Source: Anaerolineaceae bacterium
Lineage (GTDB): Bacteria; Chloroflexota; Anaerolineae; Aggregatilineales; Phototrophicaceae
DNA: 64,000 bases
Direction of reading: 5' to 3'
Assembly: GCA_028818375.1 (NCBI GenBank)
Contig: JAPPOB010000007.1
Location: 226,490-290,489, forward strand
Shown: piece after piece, positions 25,281 through 32,019 of the stretch
How the letters are laid out: every line of letters starts with the position of its first letter
Position numbering within the stretch: position 1 is the first letter of the stretch
The notes under the pieces: model-generated
The model's database searches: none
What the model saw: the letters and a program-made list of their open reading frames with translations, nothing else
Told to the model about the DNA's origin: nothing
Made by a program: the position numbers and the translations under genes

Positions 25281-27107
25281 TCAGGCGCTGAACTTCTCCG
25301 GATAGACCTCGCGCGCCAGCTGCTCTTCAAGGCGCACCATGTCGCGCAGGATGGCCAGACCCTCGTTCCAGAACTCCGGGTCGGTCAGGTCCACGCCCAG
25401 GCGCGCCAGAATGTTGTGCGGCCAGTCCGAGCCGCCGGCCGCCAGCACGTCCAGGTAGTCGGGCACGAAGTCCGCGCCGCGTTGCTGGTAGAGGCGGAAG
25501 AGCGCCAGCACCAGCAGTTCACCGAAGGCGTAGGCATAGACGTAGCCCGGCACATTGAGGAAGTGCGGCACGTAACTCCACCAGTGACCGTAGTCCTCGC
25601 CGATGTTCACGCTGCCCCGAAACATCTCGCGCTGCGTCTCCAGCCAGATGTCGCCCAGTCGTTCGGCGCTCAGTTCGCCCGTCTCGCGCCGCGCGTTGTG
25701 GTAACCGTGCTCGAAGCGGTTCATGGCGACCTGGCGGAAGATGGTGCCGAAGCTGTCCTCGATCTTCGCCGCCAGCATGGCCAGGCGCGCCTCGGCGTCC
25801 GGCTCGCGCTCCATCAGGTCATTGAAGACCAGCATCTCGCCGAAGGTCGAGGCCATCTCGGCGGTGGTCAGCGGAGTCTGCGCGTTGAGCAGGCCCTGGG
25901 TTTCCGTCGCCAGCACCTGGTGCACGCCGTGGCCCAGCTCGTGCGCCAGAGTCGAGACGTCGCGCTCGCGTCCGGTGTAGTTCATCATGATGAAGGGGTG
26001 CGCCGAGACCGGACCGGAGGCCGAGAAGGCCCCGCCCATCTTGCCCGGCGCGAGGGCGGCGTGGATCCAGCCCTCGTCGAAGAAACGCTGCGAGATTGCC
26101 GCCATGCGCGGGCTGAAGGCCTGATAGGCCTGCTGCACGATGTCGCGCGCCTCCTCCCAGGGGTAAATCCGGTCGCTGTCGGGCACCGGCAGGGGCGAAT
26201 TGCGGTCGTAGTGCAACAGCTCGTCGTAACCCAGCAGTCTGCGCTTGAGTTCGTAGTGTTCGGCCACGATGTCGTAGTTGGCGGTGACGGCTTCCACCAG
26301 CGCCTCGACCACGTCGTCGGCCACCTTGTTTGAGAGGTTGCGCGAGGAGACCCAGGTGTCGTAGTCGCGCTGCCGGTCCTCGGAGGCCTTGTCCGCCGCC
26401 AGTACGTTGAAGACATAGGTCAACTGCATGGCCTGGTCCTGCAGGCCGGCGGTGACGGCCGCGGCCGCCTCGCGGCGCAGCTCGCGGTCGGTGTCGAAGA
26501 GCTTGCTCAGCACTTCCGACTGCGTCAGTTGCTCGCCGCGCAACTCGTAGCGGGCGGCGCCCATCAACTGGTTGAAGAAACGGTTCCAGGCCTCGCGCCC
26601 GGTCACCGCCTTCTCGACCAGCAACTTCTCCTCCGGCTCGCTGAGCAAATGCGGCTTGTAGCGCCGTTCGGCCTCCAGATAGTGGCGGAAATGCGCCAGT
26701 TCGGGCCGCGCCAGCGTAGCGGCGGCGGCGGCGTCATCCAGAGCCGTCCATTCCAGTTCGAAGAAAAGCAGGCCCTGCTGCACGCGCGCGGCGTATTCGG
26801 TCAACTTTTGCATCAGCGCGCCGAAGGTCGGGTTGTTGGTGTCGGTGACGTAGAGCATCTGGGCGAACATCTCAAGGCGGTAGACGCGGTCCAGCAGCGC
26901 CTCAATGCGCTCCATGGCGGCCAGCAGGCCGGCGGCGTCCAGGCCGGCGACCTGGTCGCGGTAGTCGTCGGCGAAGGCGGCGATGTCGGCGTCGATGGCC
27001 GCCATGTCGGCCTCGATGGCCGGGTCCTCCGGCCCGCTGTAGAAGATCGAAAGGTCCCAGACGATGTTTTCGGCGCCGGTGGTCGGCTGCGAGGTCGCTT
27101 CGCTCAT
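25281..27107 (-). CDS. pepF: Oligoendopeptidase F (M3 metallopeptidase)
   Basis: A 608-residue cytosolic zinc peptidase that degrades short peptides. The HExxH motif appears as AHELGHGVHQ (about residue 390), preceded by the family block FIMMNYTGRERDVSTLAHE and followed by the Glu of the MASTFGE block that completes the zinc site. The length is normal for PepF. It starts at the ATG 20 residues before the conserved DLS-IFYSG element. Monocistronic or followed by the small membrane protein gene. Confidence 0.95.
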   Translation of the reverse strand: MSEATSQPTTGAENIVWDLSIFYSGPEDPAIEADMAAIDADIAAFADDYRDQVAGLDAAGLLAAMERIEALLDRVYRLEMFAQMLYVTDTNNPTFGALMQKLTEYAARVQQGLLFFELEWTALDDAAAAATLARPELAHFRHYLEAERRYKPHLLSEPEEKLLVEKAVTGREAWNRFFNQLMGAARYELRGEQLTQSEVLSKLFDTDRELRREAAAAVTAGLQDQAMQLTYVFNVLAADKASEDRQRDYDTWVSSRNLSNKVADDVVEALVEAVTANYDIVAEHYELKRRLLGYDELLHYDRNSPLPVPDSDRIYPWEEARDIVQQAYQAFSPRMAAISQRFFDEGWIHAALAPGKMGGAFSASGPVSAHPFIMMNYTGRERDVSTLAHELGHGVHQVLATETQGLLNAQTPLTTAEMASTFGEMLVFNDLMEREPDAEARLAMLAAKIEDSFGTIFRQVAMNRFEHGYHNARRETGELSAERLGDIWLETQREMFRGSVNIGEDYGHWWSYVPHFLNVPGYVYAYAFGELLVLALFRLYQQRGADFVPDYLDVLAAGGSDWPHNILARLGVDLTDPEFWNEGLAILRDMVRLEEQLAREVYPEKFSA

Positions 27108-27263
27108 TTACGCGCTCCGTATGCTGTCCTGTTGTGCCTCCATCATAGGCGGGGGGACGGGCGACGGGAAGTGCCGCCCGCCTTTCATCTGCCTGGCGCG
27201 CCGCAGGTGGCAGGCCGCCAAACATGCCAAGGCAGATTTCCGCCCCGGCGCCTTGCAAGGGAC

Positions 27264-27290
27264 AAAAAACAGGCCCGCGGCGCGGGCCTG
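27264..27290 (-). terminator. Strong Rho-independent terminator
   Basis: Minus strand: CAGGCCCGCG (27281-27290) pairs with CGCGGGCCTG (27270-27279), followed by TTTTTT (27264-27269). It ends the transcription unit of the secreted peptide, 25 nt after the stop codon at 27315. Confidence 0.85.
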
Positions 27291-27314
27291 CGATCTAGCT
27301 TTGGTGGTCTTCCA

Positions 27315-27449
27315 TCAGCAATACCTGAACGGCCTGCCGGGATGGCCATATCTCCACTCTTCTTCAATCCAGTAATGCGTCCACGGACCAACGATGTGAA
27401 CGTGACACTGCCTCTTGTACAGACAGAACCAGCCAATACAGCCCGAATC
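27315..27449 (-). other. In-frame Cys-rich continuation beyond an amber codon
   Basis: Directly after the TAG that ends the 91-residue secreted peptide, the same frame stays open for 43 codons to a TGA at 27315, only 25 nt before the terminator. It reads DSGCIGWFCLYKRQC..., ending HPGRPFRYC, with five Cys and many aromatic residues. The composition continues that of the upstream tail. It looks like the true C-terminal part of the protein, separated by a nonsense codon. Pseudogenisation, readthrough or a sequence error are possible. Confidence 0.6.
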
Positions 27450-27725
27450 CTAGTAACGGCAACAGTTCAGAACCCAGGGGGAACAATGTACCCCGCCTCC
27501 GTGCAATACCAGATCCTCATCGGGTTCCTCACCAACAAATTCCTCGATCGGAAATCCCTCAGGGATTTCAACCCCTGGAGGAGGTTCAGGTATCTCCGAT
27601 CCATGTGTGACGATTTCATCATCTTCCGGTATCCGGTCAGGTGGGTTTTCATGGGCCAGCGAGGGCGAAATTCCGACGAACATCAACATCAATAACAGGA
27701 ATACCAACGACAAATGCTTTTTCAT
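27450..27725 (-). CDS. Secreted small acidic protein with Cys-rich C terminus
   Basis: A 91-residue precursor. Signal peptide MKKHLSLVFLLLMLMFVG with probable cleavage after SLA. An acidic, Pro-rich mature region (EIPEPPPGVEIPEGFP) follows, then a Cys-containing end (VHCSPWVLNCCRY) stopped by TAG. It lies 20 nt after the small basic ORF upstream and shares its promoter. The region is AT-richer than its neighbours. No family recognised; the shape (signal, acidic linker, Cys-rich tail) suggests a processed extracellular peptide such as a bacteriocin-like factor or surface peptide. Confidence 0.6.
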   Translation of the reverse strand: MKKHLSLVFLLLMLMFVGISPSLAHENPPDRIPEDDEIVTHGSEIPEPPPGVEIPEGFPIEEFVGEEPDEDLVLHGGGVHCSPWVLNCCRY

Positions 27726-27745
27726 CTCTCTTCATCCTCAACTCC

Positions 27746-27958
27746 TCAACAGGAATCCGGCCCGCAATGCGGGCCCGACAACCCGTAACCGGTGAAGGCC
27801 ACGGGCGTTTCCCTGAGTGAGATCGCCCCCGCCGAGCGCGACATCCAGCCAGGGCCGGATCGTCTTGCCCTGCGCCGGGCATTAATTCTGCGCGGGGCTT
27901 TCATAGCCTTGAAGATCTTGCGCATCTCCTGATTCTTGCGTTCCCTGCGCGCGCTCAC
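27746..27958 (-). CDS. Small basic protein of unknown function
   Basis: A 70-residue ORF starting at a GTG with AAGGAAGGA about 7 nt upstream. The N-terminal half is very basic (SARRERKNQEMRKIFKAMK). The C terminus has two Cys (HCGPDSC) and is encoded partly by an inverted repeat (GGCCCGC/GCGGGCC, 27759-27775). It is the first ORF after the promoter at 27992-28019. It could be a leader ORF whose translation controls the secreted-peptide gene, or a small nucleic-acid-binding protein. Confidence 0.4.
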   Translation of the reverse strand: MSARRERKNQEMRKIFKAMKAPRRINARRRARRSGPGWMSRSAGAISLRETPVAFTGYGLSGPHCGPDSC

Positions 27959-27991
27959 CAGTCTGTCCTTCCTTACATCACATATAAGTTA

Positions 27992-28019
27992 ATGTTAAGA
28001 TATGACTCTTGATTGTCAA
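27992..28019 (-). promoter_or_regulatory. Sigma-70-type promoter of the secreted-peptide unit
   Basis: Minus-strand TTGACA (28014-28019, perfect), 16-bp spacer, TAACAT (27992-27997). The surrounding DNA is AT-rich. Predicted start near 27985, 27 nt before the GTG of the basic ORF. Confidence 0.7.
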
Positions 28020-28108
28020 CCCGCCAATTCTGTTTCCTGCCTCAGACACATGGTACGGCCAGAGAGTGTAAAAGGACTGTGTCGGCTGGAAGCGCGAACA
28101 GATAGCGT

Positions 28109-28147
28109 TCAGGGCAGGCTGCTTTTGTAAATCACGCCGCCCTTCAT
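28109..28147 (-). pseudogene. Remnant of an amidohydrolase 3' end
   Basis: Thirteen codons reading MKGGVIYKSSLP-stop, matching the last codons of the amidohydrolase gene at 29066 (MKGGVIYKNSLD-stop). No homologous sequence continues upstream, so only the tail of a former gene copy remains. The rest of the 27959-28276 gap holds two promoters and nothing else that I can see. Confidence 0.7.
28115..28147. repeat. Left direct repeat bounding the ArsR-VOC cassette
   Basis: 33 bases, 31 of them identical to 29072-29104. The two copies are 957 bp apart in the same orientation. The right copy is the coding 3' end of the amidohydrolase gene. Confidence 0.8.
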
Positions 28148-28204
28148 TCGGGCTGAGTCCCGATCCGCCGCAACAGGCCGTCGGGCGCTGTGAGAAAATC
28201 AGGG

Positions 28205-28234
28205 TTGACATGCAAGTCATTGCTTGCCTATAAT
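28205..28234 (+). promoter_or_regulatory. Consensus promoter with palindromic spacer before arsR-like gene
   Basis: TTGACA (28205-28210), 18-bp spacer, TATAAT (28229-28234): both boxes are perfect. The spacer contains GCAAG-TCATTG-CTTGC, an inverted repeat placed where an ArsR-family repressor would block RNA polymerase. Predicted start near 28241. Confidence 0.85.
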
Positions 28235-28276
28235 AAGGCATCGTTATGCAGGCGACGACTTGCCCTGGACGAACAT

Positions 28277-28588
28277 GTGGACATTTACCGCGCGATCGCT
28301 GACCCGACCAGGCGAGCCATCCTGGATGAGCTCGTCGATCGCTCAGGTCAAACGCTCTTCGAACTCTGCGCACGTCTGACGATGAAGCATGGCATCAACT
28401 CCTCGCGGCAGGCGATCTCGCAGCACCTGGACGTGCTGGAAGCCGCCGGGCTGGTCCGCACGAGGCGCGAGGGGAGGTCCAAGCTCCACTGGTTCGTGGG
28501 CGCTCCGCTGAAGGCCATCGGGGAGCGGTGGCCGATCTCGACAGATGACAGTATTTCCGACCCGACAGAGGAGGATAACCAGCAATGA
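28277..28588 (+). CDS. ArsR-family winged-helix transcriptional regulator
   Basis: 103 residues from a GTG start; an ATG at 28190 lies upstream of the promoter and is excluded. DIYRAIADPTRRAILDEL is the classic ArsR N-terminal helix, then comes the recognition helix region SRQAISQHLDVLEAAGLV and the wing RREGRSKLHWFV. No ArsR-type cysteine metal site is seen, so it probably senses something other than a thiophilic metal. Its stop overlaps the ATG of the VOC gene (ATGA). Likely autoregulated through the palindrome between -35 and -10. Confidence 0.9.
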   Translation: MDIYRAIADPTRRAILDELVDRSGQTLFELCARLTMKHGINSSRQAISQHLDVLEAAGLVRTRREGRSKLHWFVGAPLKAIGERWPISTDDSISDPTEEDNQQ

Positions 28589-28980
28589 GACTCAACCTGA
28601 CCGGCGTCTTCGTGGACGACCAGCAGAAGGCGCTTCACTTCTACACAGAGATCCTTGGTTTCCGCATCAGGCACAACATCCCGCTGGGAGAATACGCCTG
28701 GATCACCGTCGTTTCCGAAGAAGCGCCAGAGGGGACGGAGTTGCTGCTGGAGCCCGACGCCCACCCCGCCGTCCCTCCCTTCATGAAGGCGCTGGTAGAG
28801 GACGGGATCCCCGCCAACTCCTTCGCCGTCGATGACGTCGCAGCCGAGCACGAGCGTCTCGTGGCAAAGGGTGTGCGCTTCGTGCAGCCGCCAACGGACC
28901 TCGGGACTGTGATTACCGCGGTCTTCGACGATACCTGCGGCAACCTGATCCAGATCGTGGAGCAGAAGGGTCAACCCTGA
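28585..28980 (+). CDS. VOC (glyoxalase/bleomycin-resistance fold) protein
   Basis: A 131-residue protein with two beta-alpha-beta-beta-beta modules: LTGVFVDDQQKALHFYTEILGF, then FAVDDVAAEHERLVAKGVRF and FDDTCGNLIQIVEQ. Conserved C-terminal D-x-x-GN and E are as in VOC metalloenzymes. It is translated coupled to the ArsR-type regulator. ArsR-VOC pairs are common small detoxification or stress modules; the substrate is unknown. Confidence 0.88.
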   Translation: MRLNLTGVFVDDQQKALHFYTEILGFRIRHNIPLGEYAWITVVSEEAPEGTELLLEPDAHPAVPPFMKALVEDGIPANSFAVDDVAAEHERLVAKGVRFVQPPTDLGTVITAVFDDTCGNLIQIVEQKGQP

Positions 28981-29065
28981 CCATCGCAACAGCCCCTGTC
29001 GCCCAACCTGCCCGCGGGGGCGATGCGGAAGGAGCGCATCGCCCGCCCGCGCAGGGCCTCCGCGC

Positions 29066-30292
29066 TCAATCCAGGCTGTTTTTGTAAATCACCCCGCCCT
29101 TCATGATGAGGCGCAGGTTCGCCTCGGGCCGGGCCATCACGCCCAGGTCGGCCAGGGGGTCGCCCTCCAGCACCAGCAGGTCGGCATGCGCCCCGGCGAT
29201 CAGCTCGCCCAGATCGCCGCTGCGCCCCAGCAGGTCCGCCGCGTTGCAGGTGGCCGCGCGCAGCACGTCGATGGCCGGGATGAACTCGCCGCGAATGGCG
29301 AATTCGTCCAGTTGCCGCCGCCGCATCGGCCCCAGCAGGTCCGTGCCGTAGACCATCTTCACGCCGCCCCGATACGCCATCTCCAGCGCCCGCTTGCCGG
29401 CGTCCAGCACGTCGAAGACCTTGCGGTACGATTCCTCTGGCAGGCCGGCCGCGAGGCCCTCGTCCGCCAGCGCCTGATAGGTCGACAGGGTCGGCACCAG
29501 AAAGGCGTCGTGTTCCAGAAAGAGCTCGATGCTGCTCTCATCGAGCAGGTTGCCGTGTTCCACCGAGCGCACGCCACAGCGCAGCGAGCGATTGACGGCG
29601 CGGGCGGTGTAGGCGTGCACCATGACATAGAGGTTGGCGTTATCTGCCTCTTCCACCGCCGCGCGCAGCTCCTCTTCCGAGAATTGCAGACTGTCGATGC
29701 GGTCGGTGGGCGAGGCGACGCCGCCGGAGACCATCAGTTTGATGTGATGCGCGCCGCGGCGGATCTCCTCGCGACAGGCGCGGCGCAGCTCGCTGACCCC
29801 GTCGCATATCCAGCCCAGGTCCGGCGTCAACCAGCTGTAGCCGCGGCCGTCATCGCCGGAACTGCGCATGTCGCCATGGCCGCCGGTCGGCGACAGGGCG
29901 TGGCCGCAGAAAAACAGCCGCGGCCCGACGAGCAGCCCCTCCTCCACGGCCTGCGCCAGGCCCCAGTCCGCGCCGGCGCCGTCGCGCACCGTCGTGAAGC
30001 CGCGCATCAGCGTGGCCTCGAGCTCCTGCGCGGCGAGAGCTGTGACATAAGCCGGCGACCAGTGTCGCTGGGTCGCCATGGCCGCCGTGGCGGCGGTGAC
30101 GTGCACGTGCGCGTCGCAGAGGCCGGGCATCACCACGCGCCCGCCGACGTCGATGCGCTGCGCCTCCCCCGCCTGCGATGCCTCGCTGACCGACGTGATG
30201 CGGCCATCCTCAATCAGGATATGTTGGCTGTCCAGCAGCCTGCCGCCGCGCGTATCCAGCACGCGCGCATTGCTCAAGACCATCTTCTTCAT
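29066..30292 (-). CDS. Metal-dependent amidohydrolase (imidazolonepropionase/prolidase-like)
   Basis: A 408-residue member of the amidohydrolase superfamily. Metal ligands: DAHVH (about residue 64), the Lys of HHIKLMVSGG (carbamylated-lysine position), VMVHAY, VEHGN, and Asp in YGTDLLGP. The flanking small beta-sandwich begins VLSNARVLDTRGG and closes with ADLLVLEGDPLADL. GGAAGAAG precedes the ATG. The substrate is probably a cyclic amide or N-acyl/dipeptide compound. The last codons match a fragment at 28109-28147. Confidence 0.88.
   Translation of the reverse strand: MKKMVLSNARVLDTRGGRLLDSQHILIEDGRITSVSEASQAGEAQRIDVGGRVVMPGLCDAHVHVTAATAAMATQRHWSPAYVTALAAQELEATLMRGFTTVRDGAGADWGLAQAVEEGLLVGPRLFFCGHALSPTGGHGDMRSSGDDGRGYSWLTPDLGWICDGVSELRRACREEIRRGAHHIKLMVSGGVASPTDRIDSLQFSEEELRAAVEEADNANLYVMVHAYTARAVNRSLRCGVRSVEHGNLLDESSIELFLEHDAFLVPTLSTYQALADEGLAAGLPEESYRKVFDVLDAGKRALEMAYRGGVKMVYGTDLLGPMRRRQLDEFAIRGEFIPAIDVLRAATCNAADLLGRSGDLGELIAGAHADLLVLEGDPLADLGVMARPEANLRLIMKGGVIYKNSLD
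29072..29104. repeat. Right direct repeat bounding the ArsR-VOC cassette
   Basis: Lies in the 3' coding end of the amidohydrolase gene; 31 of 33 bases match 28115-28147. The two copies bracket the ArsR-VOC pair. Confidence 0.8.
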
Positions 30293-30472
30293 CAAACTTC
30301 TTCCCGTAAACCAACGAACCAGGTGTTTGGACAGCGTGAATTGTAGCGGCGCCGGCGGAGGATGGCCGCGAACTGCGCCAGCTGCGGCGCGGGGACAAAC
30401 GTCGCGCCCGCTGCGGCCAACGACCCGTCCCGTATCCGCTATACTGACGGGGTGAGACGAGGGAGCGATAGC

Positions 30473-30775
30473 ATGCCGACACCGGCCCTGAACGACGACG
30501 AGATTCGCGAGCGCCTGGCCCGCCTCACGGGTTGGCAGCGCGAGGGCGACAGCATCGTCAAAAACTACCGCACGGATACTTACCTGGCCGGCATCGCGCT
30601 GGCCACGGCCATCGGCGTCATCAGCGAGGGACTCGACCATCACCCGGAGCTGACCATCGGCTGGCGCCGCCTGCGGGTCAGCTACTGCACGCACGACGCC
30701 GGCAACCGCCTCAGCCACAAGGACTTTGACGCCGCCGAACGCGTCGACGCGCTAGGCTACCCGCCCGGGAGTTGA
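30473..30775 (+). CDS. Pterin-4a-carbinolamine dehydratase
   Basis: A 100-residue PCD/DCoH protein that dehydrates 4a-hydroxytetrahydropterin during pterin recycling. Active-site signature EGLDHHPEL with the two adjacent His, then WRRLRVSYCTHDAGNRLSHKDFDAA, typical of the family. The ATG at 30473 has GGGAG 7 nt upstream, and a TATACT -10-like box lies about 30 bp further up. It immediately precedes coaBC, whose start lies 5 nt after its stop (or overlaps it if a TTG at 30772 is used). Confidence 0.92.
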   Translation: MPTPALNDDEIRERLARLTGWQREGDSIVKNYRTDTYLAGIALATAIGVISEGLDHHPELTIGWRRLRVSYCTHDAGNRLSHKDFDAAERVDALGYPPGS

Positions 30776-30780
30776 GCCGC

Positions 30781-32019
30781 GTGCGCGTCACGCTGCTGCG
30801 TGACAAGGGCATCGTCCTGGGGGTGACGGGCAGCATCGCCGCCTTCAAGGCCGCCGACCTCGCCAGCAAGCTGACCCAGGCCGGCGCACAGGTCGACGTC
30901 ATCCTGACGACGGGCGCGCAACGCTTCGTCACGCCGCTGACCTTTTCCGCGCTGACCGGCCGCGCCGTCCACAGCGACATGTGGGCCGCGGATGCCGACC
31001 CCGACGGCCACATCGCCCACGTGCGCCTCGGCGAACACGCCGACCTGCTGCTCATCGCCCCTGCCAGCGCGCACACGATCGCCAAACTGGCCCATGGCCT
31101 GGCCGACAACCTGCTGACGCTGACGGCTCTCGCCGCGCGCTGCCCGCTGCTGCTGGCGCCGGCCATGGACGGCGGCATGTACCACCACCCCGCCACCCAG
31201 GCCAACCTGCAGACCCTGGTCGAACGCGGGGCAACCCTCATCAAGCCCGACGAGGGGCGCTTCGCCTCCGGTCTCGGCGGGCGCGGCCGTCTGCCGGAGC
31301 CGCCGGAGTTGCTGGGTCACGTGCGGCGCGCGCTGGGGCGGGTCGGCGCGCTGGCCGGGCGTCAGGTGGTGGTCACCGCCGGCGGCACGCGCGAGGCGCT
31401 GGACCCGGTGCGACAGTTCGGCAACCGCTCCAGCGGAAAACAGGGGCACGCCCTGGCGCAGGCCGCGCTGGACGCCGGCGCGGAGGTCACGCTGATCAGC
31501 AGCGCGCGGCACCTGCCGACGCCGGTCGGCGCGACGCGCGTGGCCGTCGACACGGCGCAGGAGATGCTGGAGGCCACGCTGGCGGCGGCGCGGGCGGCGG
31601 ACGCCCTGATCATGGCCGCGGCGGTGGCGGACTTCCGCCCGGCGCAGCGTCAGACGCAGAAGCTGCGCAAGCGCGGGCACGACGAGGGCCTGCGACTCGA
31701 CCTGGAGCCCACGGCGGACGTGCTGCTGGCGGTCAGCGAGCAGCGCGTCCAATACGGCCGACCGCGCTTCCTGGTCGGCTTCGCGGCCGAGAGCGAGCAG
31801 CTGTTGCAGCGCGCGGCGGAGAAGCTGGCCCGCAAGAAACTGGACCTCGTCGTGGCCAACGACATCAGCGCGGCGGACGCCGGCTTCGAGGTCGATGACA
31901 ACCGCGTTACCTTGCTGGCGCCAGGGCGCGCGCCGGAAGAACTGCCGCTGATGCCCAAGAGCGGGGTGGCGGAGCTGGTCGTCGCCCGCGTGGCCGGGGC
32001 GTTAGTCCAGCGCGCGTAG
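30781..32019 (+). CDS. coaBC: CoaBC: phosphopantothenoylcysteine decarboxylase / phosphopantothenate-cysteine ligase
   Basis: A 412-residue bifunctional coenzyme A biosynthesis enzyme. The N-terminal flavoprotein (CoaC) part has GVTGSIAAFKAADL, the APASAHTIAKLAHGLADN block and PAMDGGMY, where Asp replaces the usual Asn of PAMN. The C-terminal ligase (CoaB) part has VVTAGGTREALDPVR, NRSSGKQGHA, AAAVADFRP and the flexible QKLRKRG loop. The GTG at 30781 is preferred for its GGGAG spacing; a TTG at 30772 is the alternative. Its 3' end overlaps the convergent helicase gene by 18 nt. Confidence 0.95.
   Translation: MRVTLLRDKGIVLGVTGSIAAFKAADLASKLTQAGAQVDVILTTGAQRFVTPLTFSALTGRAVHSDMWAADADPDGHIAHVRLGEHADLLLIAPASAHTIAKLAHGLADNLLTLTALAARCPLLLAPAMDGGMYHHPATQANLQTLVERGATLIKPDEGRFASGLGGRGRLPEPPELLGHVRRALGRVGALAGRQVVVTAGGTREALDPVRQFGNRSSGKQGHALAQAALDAGAEVTLISSARHLPTPVGATRVAVDTAQEMLEATLAAARAADALIMAAAVADFRPAQRQTQKLRKRGHDEGLRLDLEPTADVLLAVSEQRVQYGRPRFLVGFAAESEQLLQRAAEKLARKKLDLVVANDISAADAGFEVDDNRVTLLAPGRAPEELPLMPKSGVAELVVARVAGALVQRA

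Noticed and set aside
28190..28276. Longer N terminus of the ArsR-type regulator from an ATG at 28190
   Set aside because: That ATG lies upstream of a perfect -35 box, so it would not be transcribed from the gene's promoter; homology begins at the GTG at 28277.
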